The translations under genes and the position numbers were made by a program. DNA of 6,286 nt from Candidatus Thorarchaeota archaeon (GTDB lineage Archaea > Asgardarchaeota > Thorarchaeia > Thorarchaeales > Thorarchaeaceae), in the NCBI GenBank assembly GCA_029855925.1, contig JAGSHP010000341.1, forward strand, positions 1-6,286, in the 5' to 3' direction. Positions 1 to 5,676 of this stretch are shown here, piece after piece. Numbering within the stretch: position 1 is the stretch's first letter; every line of letters begins with the position of its first letter. The notes under the pieces are model-generated. The model was given only the letters and a program-made list of their open reading frames with translations, had not been told where the DNA came from and ran no database searches.

Positions 1-1749
1 GTGGGTCATTTCAATGACTTCAAGATGCATGTAGCGGTCAATGAGAAGGTCGCCCTAGAGACTGTGGCGGGCGCATCAATGGCCGGTGTAAGATCGTTCA
101 CAGCAATGAAGAGCGTTGGAATGAATGTCGCCAGCGACTCGATGTTCAGCATAGCGTACACGGGCGTGAATGCTGGGTGCGTGTGCCTGATCGCCGATGA
201 CCCTCATGCCCATTCATCTCAGTCCGAACAGGATGGCAGGTACTTTGGTGAGGCTGCCTATGTGCCCATGATAGAGCCAGCAACTGCCCAAGAGGCATAT
301 GATATGACCAAGTGGGCCTTCGAGGTCTCGGAGAAGTACAGGACCGTCGTCATGGTTCGGACCACTACAAGGGTCAATCACCAGAGGGGCATGGTCCGTC
401 TTGGCGACCTGAAGAGAACCCCATTCGAGAGAAAGAGATGGGAGGACGTCAAGGCGCAGTACTTTACAGTGGGGGCTGTCGCGCGAGAGCTCAAGGCGAA
501 ACTCCTCGACAAGATCAGTAGGATACAGCAGGACTTTGAGGAGAGCTGGTTCAATCAGACAGAAGAGGGCGAGGGGGATATCGGTATCATAACCGCGGGA
601 GTATGCTATCTTCATACAAGGGAGGCCATGGAGAACCTTGGTCTCAAACTACCAATCTTGAAGATTGGCACGATCTATCCGTTACCTGAGAATAAGATCA
701 GGGACTTCATCAAGCCGTTGAAGAGCGTCATCATAGTCGAAGAGCTCTCACCGTTCCTCGAGACCCGAATCACTGCACTGGCAAAGGACGCCAATCCGTC
801 AATTGAGATAGTCGGAAAGAGGAGTGGACACTTCCCAGAGATGCTGGAGTATAATGTGCCGATTGTAGAGAAAGTCATTGCAAAAGTACTCGACAAGACA
901 CCAAGCTTGGACTATGATGCCATATTGGCAAGGGCGGAACAGGCAAAGGCGGATGTACTTCCTGAACGCGCACCGATCTTCTGTCCGGGCTGTCCGCACA
1001 GAGGAACACTCTGGGCATTTCGGAAGGCACTGGATAGACTGAGAATTCGAGATAAGATCGTCTTCAATAATGACATTGGTTGCTACTCGATGGCATTCCT
1101 GCCTCCAAACAACTTCAGTGACTCTATGCTCGCAATGGGAGCGTCACTGGGAATCTCAGCGGGTATGGAACTGGTCCTCGAGGACAAGGTCATAGCCATG
1201 GTGGGGGACTCGACTCTCTATCATGCGGCGCTGCCGGGGATAGTGAATCTGATCCATCATAACTCCAATGTCACACTGTTCGTGCTTGACAACTCTGTCA
1301 CAGCCATGACGGGGCAGCAACCGAACCCCAACAGCACGTACGATGCAGGCATGGCTCCTGCGAAAAAGATCGACATGGAGAAGTTATTCGAGGCGCTTGG
1401 CGCGGACTCGGTGACGGTCATTGACCCCTACCAGACGCAGGACTCTGTCAAGCCGATCATGGATGCCATTCAACGGACAGGCTTCAATGTGATCATTGCA
1501 AGAAGGGAGTGTGCGCTCTACGGGGACAGGGAGAAGAAGAAACGCGGAGAGAAGATCGTTCCCAGTGAGAATGACAGAGAGACCTGCAGGAGCATCTACG
1601 CTTGTATTAGAGAGTTCTACTGCCCAGCGATAATCGTGGACGAGCGGGACGGAAAGATGACCATTCAACAGGACCTGTGTGATGGTTGCCTTGAGTGCAG
1701 ACAGGTGTGTCCTGTAGACGCACCTCGCAGATCGGAGGTGAAGCACTAA
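1..1749 (+). CDS. iorA: Indolepyruvate:ferredoxin oxidoreductase, alpha subunit (5'-truncated)
   Basis: Large catalytic subunit of IorAB. It decarboxylates indolepyruvate and other aryl pyruvates with TPP and CoA, giving aryl-acetyl-CoA, CO2 and reduced ferredoxin in the cytoplasm. The window opens inside the gene: the reading frame is open from base 1, and the first residues fall inside the pyrimidine-binding domain (NEKVALE at 14-20, with E15 likely the Glu that activates TPP). About 45-50 N-terminal residues are probably missing, and the initial GTG is probably an internal Val. In order: pyrimidine domain to about 125; transketolase-C-like domain about 190-290; CPGCPH at 328-333; TPP pyrophosphate motif GDST at 402-405 through DNS at 430-432 and TAMTGQQ; C-terminal ferredoxin domain 525-575. 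The second cluster motif is canonical (C560, C563, C566, C570-P). The first keeps C529, C535 and C541-P but has Ile532 where the second Cys is expected. The stop overlaps the iorB start, so the two are translationally coupled. Confidence 0.95.
   Translation: MGHFNDFKMHVAVNEKVALETVAGASMAGVRSFTAMKSVGMNVASDSMFSIAYTGVNAGCVCLIADDPHAHSSQSEQDGRYFGEAAYVPMIEPATAQEAYDMTKWAFEVSEKYRTVVMVRTTTRVNHQRGMVRLGDLKRTPFERKRWEDVKAQYFTVGAVARELKAKLLDKISRIQQDFEESWFNQTEEGEGDIGIITAGVCYLHTREAMENLGLKLPILKIGTIYPLPENKIRDFIKPLKSVIIVEELSPFLETRITALAKDANPSIEIVGKRSGHFPEMLEYNVPIVEKVIAKVLDKTPSLDYDAILARAEQAKADVLPERAPIFCPGCPHRGTLWAFRKALDRLRIRDKIVFNNDIGCYSMAFLPPNNFSDSMLAMGASLGISAGMELVLEDKVIAMVGDSTLYHAALPGIVNLIHHNSNVTLFVLDNSVTAMTGQQPNPNSTYDAGMAPAKKIDMEKLFEALGADSVTVIDPYQTQDSVKPIMDAIQRTGFNVIIARRECALYGDREKKKRGEKIVPSENDRETCRSIYACIREFYCPAIIVDERDGKMTIQQDLCDGCLECRQVCPVDAPRRSEVKH
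1734..1740 (+). promoter_or_regulatory. Ribosome binding site of iorB
   Basis: GGAGGTG lies inside the last codons of iorA, 8 nt before the ATG at 1749. It selects that ATG over the in-frame ATG at 1695, which would add 18 residues not expected before the IorB GVGGQG motif. Confidence 0.85.
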
Positions 1750-2369
1750 TGACATACAACATAATCTTCACCGGAGTTGGGGGACAGGGTCTCATGCTAC
1801 TTTCCTCAATTCTGGGGAGGGCTGCCGTCAGTGAGGGGTTGGAAGTCATGACTGGTGAACAACACGGTCTCTCCCAGCGAAGCGGTTCTATACACGTACA
1901 CTTTCGAGTGGGCAAGCCCATGTCGCCCATCATCCCATACGGGAGAGCGGACATGATGATAGCAATGGAGGCCACTGAGGCACTCCGCTATATCGAACAT
2001 CTCAAGGACGACGGGGTCGTCATTATGAGCAATAGAGTGATGCACTCACCCATTGAGACCGCGGAGATCATCCAGGACAAGGAGCAGAGTAGACACTACG
2101 TCACCATCGATGAGATCGAAGAGCGCCTCCGGATGATCACTGATAGGGTTGTGGTATTGGACTCGCTCGGACTCGCGATAAAGGCTGGGAACGCACGAAC
2201 AGAGAACTCCGTCCTTGTTGGTGCAGCAAGTGCCTGTGAGGACTTCCCAATTCCGCAAGAACGCGTGCGTGAGGCGGTGATCTCTCTTGTTCCACCGAAG
2301 ACTCGAGAGGCGAACTCGAGAGCCTTTGACCTCGGACTGGAGACTGGAGGCGCTTGTCTCAAAAAATAA
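1749..2369 (+). CDS. iorB: Indolepyruvate:ferredoxin oxidoreductase, beta subunit
   Basis: Small subunit of IorAB and a member of the pyruvate:ferredoxin oxidoreductase gamma-domain family. It pairs with IorA and in this superfamily helps form the CoA-binding side of the active site. The protein is 206 residues, close to the usual 190-210. The N-terminus reads MTYNIIFTGVGGQG, with the glycine-rich GVGGQG at 9-14, followed by the family's Gly-Leu-Ser-Gln-Arg-Ser-Gly-Ser segment near residues 40-47. The chain is full length and ends at TAA. The start is ATG 1749, overlapping the iorA stop as TAATG and preceded by a strong ribosome binding site. No cysteine cluster is present or expected. The two subunits are co-transcribed; any promoter lies before the window. 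Identification is secure from motif, length and neighbour together. Confidence 0.95.
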   Translation: MTYNIIFTGVGGQGLMLLSSILGRAAVSEGLEVMTGEQHGLSQRSGSIHVHFRVGKPMSPIIPYGRADMMIAMEATEALRYIEHLKDDGVVIMSNRVMHSPIETAEIIQDKEQSRHYVTIDEIEERLRMITDRVVVLDSLGLAIKAGNARTENSVLVGAASACEDFPIPQERVREAVISLVPPKTREANSRAFDLGLETGGACLKK

Positions 2370-2396
2370 GGACCGTTCGCAAATGCAAAATTACGA

Positions 2397-2432
2397 TGCG
2401 GGAGAGTGCAAGAAAAATAGATGCCTCCCGCA
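2397..2432. terminator. Perfect 8-bp inverted repeat between convergent iorB and ATP-cone gene; possible bidirectional terminator
   Basis: TGCGGGAG (2397-2404) and CTCCCGCA (2425-2432) are exact reverse complements around a 20-nt loop. The hairpin sits 27 bp past the iorB stop and 33 bp past the end of the convergent minus-strand gene. Read on the minus strand it is followed by the T-rich TAATTTTGCATTTG. On the plus strand no T-run follows, so termination is better supported for the minus-strand gene. A smaller hairpin, GCAC-CTCA-GTGC, lies at 2451-2462. The function is inferred from position. Confidence 0.5.
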
Positions 2433-2465
2433 CCTCTACATTATACTATGGCACCTCAGTGCGAA

Positions 2466-2711
2466 TCATCGTGGTTTCTCGCGCTCGTACGCTTCCCAGC
2501 TCTTCGCAACAGACTCGTGGCCTCGTGACCGGAGTTCAGACAATGTGTACTCTCGGATCGCGGAGCTCTCGAATTCTTCCTCTGAGCGGGACTCGAACGA
2601 ACTTGCAATCTCACGTGCAATCTCGTAGGGGGCGCCTGCCTTCACAGCACTGACGACAATCTTCTCTGGCATGAACGCCTCGTAGCTGCCGTCTCTCTTC
2701 TTTACGCGCAT
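2466..2711 (-). CDS. Stand-alone ATP-cone domain protein, 81 aa
   Basis: A small cytoplasmic protein made almost entirely of one ATP-cone, the nucleotide-sensing fold found at the N-terminus of ribonucleotide reductases and in the NrdR repressor. Visible hallmarks are V-x-K-R-D-G at 3-8, F13 followed by P-E-K-I at 15-18, the KAGA turn at 24-27, and a C-terminal helix pair around SAIREYTLSELRSRG. There is no zinc ribbon as in NrdR and no catalytic domain, so any effect on another protein would need a partner. The ATG at 2709-2711 is supported by GGTGA at 2718-2722 (minus strand), 6 nt before it, and by a TATA-like box about 50 bp upstream. It is divergent from the aldo/keto reductase gene and convergent with iorB. 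Small ATP-cone-only proteins occur in other archaea without an assigned role. The fold call is fairly sure; the function is unknown. Confidence 0.8.
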   Translation of the reverse strand: MRVKKRDGSYEAFMPEKIVVSAVKAGAPYEIAREIASSFESRSEEEFESSAIREYTLSELRSRGHESVAKSWEAYEREKPR

Positions 2712-2717
2712 TTTCGT

Positions 2718-2722
2718 TCACC
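2718..2722 (-). promoter_or_regulatory. Ribosome binding site of ATP-cone gene
   Basis: GGTGA on the minus strand, 6 nt before the ATG. It fixes the start of the short gene; the out-of-frame ATG at 2722-2724 overlaps the site. Confidence 0.6.
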
Positions 2723-2739
2723 ATCTAGTTGAACAGTAT

Positions 2740-2764
2740 AGTATACTCGCAAAACAAGATAAAG
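2740..2764 (-). promoter_or_regulatory. Probable promoter of ATP-cone gene, with palindrome in the start region
   Basis: Read on the minus strand, CTTTATCTTG (2764-2755) resembles an archaeal TATA box. Initiation about 25 bp downstream (near 2734) would give a leader of roughly 23 nt that contains the ribosome binding site. The perfect palindrome AGTATACT (2740-2747), flanked by a further AGTAT (2735-2739), sits between this box and the predicted start, where a repressor could act. The box is not a strong consensus, and the regulatory role is inference. Confidence 0.4.
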
Positions 2765-2778
2765 CTTGGTTATCAGGA

Positions 2779-2811
2779 GGTCTCAAGCACATCGGTCATC
2801 GGGCTCAGACC
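2779..2811. promoter_or_regulatory. Imperfect dyad upstream of the aldo/keto reductase promoter; operator candidate
   Basis: GGTCT (2779-2783) and AGACC (2807-2811) are inverted, with partly matching flanks inside (CAAGC against GCTC). Between them are two direct ATCGG copies 7 bp apart (2791-2795 and 2798-2802). The element abuts the BRE/TATA of the aldo/keto reductase gene, a usual place for an activator or repressor site in archaea. The arms are short, so chance is possible. Confidence 0.3.
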
Positions 2812-2825
2812 AAACCTTAAATATA
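2811..2825 (+). promoter_or_regulatory. BRE/TATA promoter of aldo/keto reductase gene
   Basis: CAAACC followed by TTAAATATA (2817-2825) is a good archaeal BRE-plus-TATA arrangement. Initiation about 26 bp past the box centre falls near 2847, just before the ribosome binding site and 17 or so bases before the chosen ATG. Confidence 0.7.
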
Positions 2826-2849
2826 GTTAATGCATAGATGTGTACAACC

Positions 2850-2854
2850 GGAGG
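2850..2854 (+). promoter_or_regulatory. Ribosome binding site of aldo/keto reductase gene
   Basis: GGAGG, 9 nt before the ATG at 2864. It decides against the in-frame GTG at 2840, which lies upstream of both this site and the predicted transcript start. Confidence 0.8.
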
Positions 2855-2863
2855 AAGACCAGT

Positions 2864-3862
2864 ATGAGATACAGAAGAGTTGGAAATAGCGGACTGAAGA
2901 TCAGTGAGATCTCCTTGGGCTCCTGGCTGACATATGGTGGCACCGTTGAGGATGAGATTGCCAAGAGGTGCATTGCCACAGCCATTGACAACGGAATCAA
3001 TTTCATCGATTGCGCGGAGATCTATGCGCGTGGTGGAGCAGAGAGAGTTCTTGGTGAATTCTTTGCTGAGGGGACATATAGCCGAAGGAACCTAGTCGTC
3101 TCTACGAAGGTGTTTTGGCCGACAAGTGAGGACATCAATGATTGGGGGAACAGCCGAAAGAATATCATGAATGCGATCAACGACTCACTTCAAAGACTGC
3201 GTATGGACTATGTGGACATATATTATCTTCACAGGTTTGATCACACCACGCCCCTCCGAGAGACCGTGGCGACCATGGATGACCTGATACATGACGGTAA
3301 GGTGCATTATTGGGGGACCTCTGTTTGGACAGCAGCACAGCTGGAACGTGTCAACGCCGTGGCAAAGGAGATGGGGGCTCATCAACCAATTGTAGAGCAG
3401 CCGAGATACAACATGCTATCACGGTTCATTGAACTGGAGATCATGGATGTGGTCCAACGTAATGGTATGGGATTGACAGTCTGGAGCCCTCTGGCTCAGG
3501 GAATCCTCACAGGCAAGTACCTCAATGGCATTCCAGAAGACAGCAGAGGTGCAAGGTCAGAATCGTTGAAGAAATCACTCACACCTGAGGTCATTGAAAA
3601 ACTGGGAAGGTTAAAGACAATAGCCGACTCGCTTGACATCACGATGAATCAGTTAGCACTTGCATGGATTCTGAGAAGACCAGAGATATCTGCAGCGATC
3701 ACAGGCGCAACAAGACCAGAGCATGTCGTTTCCAATGTTGCAGCCTCAGATGTTAGCCTGTCTTCAACTGTCTTGGAAGAGATTGAAGAGATACTGGACA
3801 ACAAGCCTGAGTGGCCAGAGACTTATGCACCGAACATCTACTATCAGGACAGAATGAGATAG
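2864..3862 (+). CDS. Aldo/keto reductase, Kv-channel beta-subunit-like
   Basis: An NADPH-dependent oxidoreductase of the aldo/keto reductase superfamily, most like the group containing the voltage-gated potassium channel beta subunits. The protein is 332 residues, a full (alpha/beta)8 barrel. The catalytic tetrad is complete: D49 and Y54 (in FIDCAEIYARG), K82 (in STKVFW) and H123 (in YYLHRFD). Animal Kv-beta has Asn at the position of H123, so this protein keeps the standard enzyme tetrad. Cofactor segments are present: WSPLAQGILTGKY, and near the C-terminus GATRPEHVVSN. The segments WGTSVW, EQPRYNM and NKPEW also parallel the Kv-beta family. The physiological substrate cannot be told from sequence. 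The gene has its own promoter and ribosome binding site and is transcribed alone between a divergent ATP-cone gene and a convergent regulator. Family call very sure; channel association is not implied. Confidence 0.92.
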   Translation: MRYRRVGNSGLKISEISLGSWLTYGGTVEDEIAKRCIATAIDNGINFIDCAEIYARGGAERVLGEFFAEGTYSRRNLVVSTKVFWPTSEDINDWGNSRKNIMNAINDSLQRLRMDYVDIYYLHRFDHTTPLRETVATMDDLIHDGKVHYWGTSVWTAAQLERVNAVAKEMGAHQPIVEQPRYNMLSRFIELEIMDVVQRNGMGLTVWSPLAQGILTGKYLNGIPEDSRGARSESLKKSLTPEVIEKLGRLKTIADSLDITMNQLALAWILRRPEISAAITGATRPEHVVSNVAASDVSLSSTVLEEIEEILDNKPEWPETYAPNIYYQDRMR

Positions 3863-3909
3863 GTTGCGAGCGTTGCGGACGCATCTGGGAAACCGAGACT
3901 ATCGCAACC
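3862..3909. terminator. Inverted repeat spanning both convergent stop codons
   Basis: GGTTGCGA (3862-3869) and TCGCAACC (3902-3909) are exact reverse complements around 32 nt. The left arm begins at the last base of the aldo/keto reductase stop, and the right arm lies within the final codons of the convergent regulator gene. A nested GCGT-TGCGG-ACGC hairpin lies at 3870-3882. No T-run follows on either strand, so this may act as a transcript-end structure and not as a classical terminator. Confidence 0.35.
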
Positions 3910-5008
3910 CGTACTTCTCACGAAGCTCCTGCATGGGCTGCTCAATCATCCAGTGAGTATCTGAACGCCAACTCTTTCGATCAGTATCGAAGTTGTCAGG
4001 ATAGAACCAGTACAGTCTGCTGTGTCCCCGGATTGTATCCATGGTAAACACCTGAAGATCGGGGAGTATCTTCCAAAGTGTATAGAAGAGTTTGTGCTCG
4101 TGCGATGGAGGCATTCGTCCCCACAAGAGGACACCGTGATCGTCTAATAGATCAAGAGAGATTGGGAATGGTGGTGCACTCTCTAGAGAGAATGCATTGA
4201 ACAATCGATTTCTGACGGCATCGTCAGCATGAGGGCAGTAGAACAGTTTAGTGGAGGTCACATCAAACCGGGAGCGGTCAATCTGGGCACGAACACTCTC
4301 GATGTAGTTCTCGCTGAGAGAGATCATCTTCCTACTGACAGAGCTCTGCGAGATAGACAGCTTCTCTTGGAGCTGCGCCTGATTCACGTTGGCGTTGGCT
4401 GTTAGCTCTCTGAGAATCTGGAGGTCAACCTGTGTGAGGGATATGGATCTTGTAGGAGAGGATGAAGAGGTGTCAATCTTGTCGGAGGAAGTAGCAATCT
4501 TGTCCGACCATTCTGTCCAGTCATAGTTCCACGTCATGGTCTTGGGGTCAAAGAGCTCCAGCTTTGTGTGGGATACGACTCTGTGACCAGTACTTCGCCG
4601 AAGCTCGACTATCTCGCACTTGTCCAGTTTGCATAGGGTCTCAAGAAATCGCTGGAGATTTGTGCGGCCCTCCGGTGGAATATCAAACTGGGCAAAGATA
4701 CCGGTATAGGGGCCATATACACGAGAGCGGTAGTGTGTATAGGGATGAGCATCACAGGCATCTTCGAGCACCTCAATGCTGCGCTCAGCGGTCGCCCGTA
4801 AGAACACAATGTGGCGTTCAAGACCAAGTCTGTCCGGACTGAACACAGCAATCGGGTCGGAGAGGATCTGTGCGTCTCTCAGTCGTTGAAGGTGCCTGTT
4901 TGCAGTTATCCAGCTCACTCCTGTCTTCTTGGCCAGTTCTTGAATCGAGATTGTCGGTTCGAGCTCGATGACCTGCAATAGTTTCAAGTCAATTTGCGAA
5001 AGCGATAT
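3899..5008 (-). CDS. Duplicated Lrp-like helix-turn-helix regulator, probable ATA start
   Basis: A putative DNA-binding transcription regulator of 369 residues with two homologous modules. Module 1 (1-155) opens with ISLSQIDLKLLQVIE and a winged helix-turn-helix (about 1-46; ELAKKTGVSWITANRHLQRL). Module 2 (189-369) opens with ISLTQVDLQILREL and a second helix-turn-helix (LQEKLSISQSSVSRKM). Each continues into a similar alpha/beta domain with a hydrophobic strand, a Pro-Pro turn (DIPPEG against RMPPSH), a helix, and an aromatic stretch ending in a Trp pair region. A Ser/Thr-rich linker (156-188) holds a short SDKI-type repeat. Start choice: an in-frame TAG at 5024-5026 limits the frame; TTG at 4987 would remove the first helix and lies 31 nt past GGAGG; ATA at 5006-5008 lies 8 nt past GGAGGTG. 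The alpha/beta domain is where such regulators usually sense a ligand, but no ligand is recognisable. It lies downstream of the secreted-protein gene on the same strand. Confidence 0.82.
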   Translation of the reverse strand: MSLSQIDLKLLQVIELEPTISIQELAKKTGVSWITANRHLQRLRDAQILSDPIAVFSPDRLGLERHIVFLRATAERSIEVLEDACDAHPYTHYRSRVYGPYTGIFAQFDIPPEGRTNLQRFLETLCKLDKCEIVELRRSTGHRVVSHTKLELFDPKTMTWNYDWTEWSDKIATSSDKIDTSSSSPTRSISLTQVDLQILRELTANANVNQAQLQEKLSISQSSVSRKMISLSENYIESVRAQIDRSRFDVTSTKLFYCPHADDAVRNRLFNAFSLESAPPFPISLDLLDDHGVLLWGRMPPSHEHKLFYTLWKILPDLQVFTMDTIRGHSRLYWFYPDNFDTDRKSWRSDTHWMIEQPMQELREKYGLR

Positions 5009-5016
5009 TCCCTTTC

Positions 5017-5023
5017 CACCTCC
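5017..5023 (-). promoter_or_regulatory. Perfect ribosome binding site for the regulator, pointing to an ATA start
   Basis: GGAGGTG on the minus strand, 8 nt before ATA 5006-5008. The motif and spacing are identical to those of iorB. No in-frame ATG, GTG or TTG lies within normal reach. The 77-bp gap to the upstream secreted-protein gene (5009-5085) shows no convincing TATA box. Confidence 0.75.
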
Positions 5024-5085
5024 CTATTGTTCTTGATACGGATATGGTCACATAGCACCACATCAGTTTGACGGCAGACTGGTTC

Positions 5086-5577
5086 CTACGCAGTCACTTC
5101 AAGCGCTCCGCATGGGTCAGCGTCCCCAGAGCCACCAGGTGGATCAAAGACGTGCTGAATCTGACCCCCTGCAACTCCACCTGTGTAGAGGACCACATCT
5201 ACAGAGAAGGTATAGTTGCCGGACTCGGTTGCATGATTATAGAAGTACATTATGCAATGCAGGTCCGACAGTCGCGTATTGATAGTATATCCATATAGGT
5301 AAGAGGTGCCAGATGGAAGCGTCAAGGCAGGATAGATGTCCATATTGTAGCGTCTAGCACCATCGAGATGAATGTCAAAGTACGCCACAACATCGTCTTC
5401 CCTACCATCATCATCAGCGTCAGTATAGTATGCGTCAAGAATGTGCACTGTCACTGACGCCTGTGTATTGCTACTCTGGACGGTCACCTGTCCTGCTGAT
5501 ACGGGAACGACAACCTGTATACCCCCGATCACGAAGGCTGCCAGAAAGAGCGCCAAGAAGAGTGTTCGTTTCAGCAT
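5086..5577 (-). CDS. Secreted protein with signal peptide and Asp-rich loop, family not recognised
   Basis: A 163-residue exported protein. The N-terminus MLKRTLFLALFLAAFVIGG is a clear signal peptide (Lys/Arg, then a hydrophobic core), with likely cleavage after VSA at 26-28. The mature part is beta-rich with no further membrane segment. DADDDGREDD at 53-62 resembles the calcium-binding loops of EF-hand, dockerin or thrombospondin type 3 repeats (D-x-D-x-D-G), so calcium binding is plausible but not shown. Two cysteines (C108, C156) could form a disulfide, and N121-Y-T is a glycosylation sequon. The C-terminus is Gly/Pro-rich (FDPPGGSGD). No catalytic motif is seen. ATG 5575-5577 has no ribosome binding site, but a TATA box sits where the transcript would start only a few bases before it, supporting leaderless translation. 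The regulator follows 77 bp downstream on the same strand. The function is unknown; an extracellular structural or binding role is the likeliest guess. Confidence 0.85.
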   Translation of the reverse strand: MLKRTLFLALFLAAFVIGGIQVVVPVSAGQVTVQSSNTQASVTVHILDAYYTDADDDGREDDVVAYFDIHLDGARRYNMDIYPALTLPSGTSYLYGYTINTRLSDLHCIMYFYNHATESGNYTFSVDVVLYTGGVAGGQIQHVFDPPGGSGDADPCGALEVTA

Positions 5578-5605
5578 GAGAATCGATACTCATATTACGG
5601 CATGA

Positions 5606-5613
5606 TATATAAA
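5606..5613 (-). promoter_or_regulatory. TATA box for a nearly leaderless secreted-protein transcript
   Basis: TTTATATA on the minus strand is a near-consensus archaeal TATA box. A start 25-27 bp downstream falls near 5583-5585, leaving only about 6-8 nt before the ATG at 5577. This fits the absence of any ribosome binding site there. Confidence 0.7.
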
Positions 5614-5646
5614 CTGTTCGGGATACTTTGTTTAGAGTCTACCCAG

Positions 5647-5665
5647 AAAAAGAGGGGAGAACCCC
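5647..5665 (-). terminator. Hairpin plus T-run terminator after the Ig-domain gene
   Basis: On the minus strand, CCCC/GGGG arms (5662-5665 and 5654-5657, 4-nt loop) are followed by TTTTT (5651-5647), starting 12 bp past the stop codon. The stem is only four pairs, but it is all G-C and position and T-run fit. It also separates this gene from the promoter of the next gene on the same strand. Confidence 0.6.
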
Positions 5666-5676
5666 CAGAGTTTCAA

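Noticed and set aside
214..615. Antisense open frames inside iorA
   Set aside because: Composition follows the codon pattern of iorA on the other strand, with no start signals.
1695..1748. Longer iorB start at ATG 1695
   Set aside because: It lies inside the IorA ferredoxin domain; the strong ribosome binding site points to ATG 1749.
2287..2653. Overlapping plus-strand open frames across the iorB end and the ATP-cone gene
   Set aside because: They show no recognisable protein, lack ribosome binding sites and overlap two well-supported genes.
2771..2811. AGGAGG at 2775-2780 as a sign of a hidden small gene
   Set aside because: No start codon follows within reach, and it lies upstream of the reductase TATA box.
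2840..2863. GTG start eight codons upstream for the aldo/keto reductase
   Set aside because: It precedes both the ribosome binding site and the predicted transcript start, and adds residues not present in the family.
2830..2889. Short upstream reading frame overlapping the reductase start (ATG at 2830)
   Set aside because: Its start lies before the transcript start predicted from the TATA box and has no ribosome binding site.
4474..4504. CAATCTTGTC repeated 21 bp apart, possible DNA repeat element
   Set aside because: It encodes the repeated Asp-Lys-Ile in the regulator's low-complexity linker; protein-level slippage explains it.
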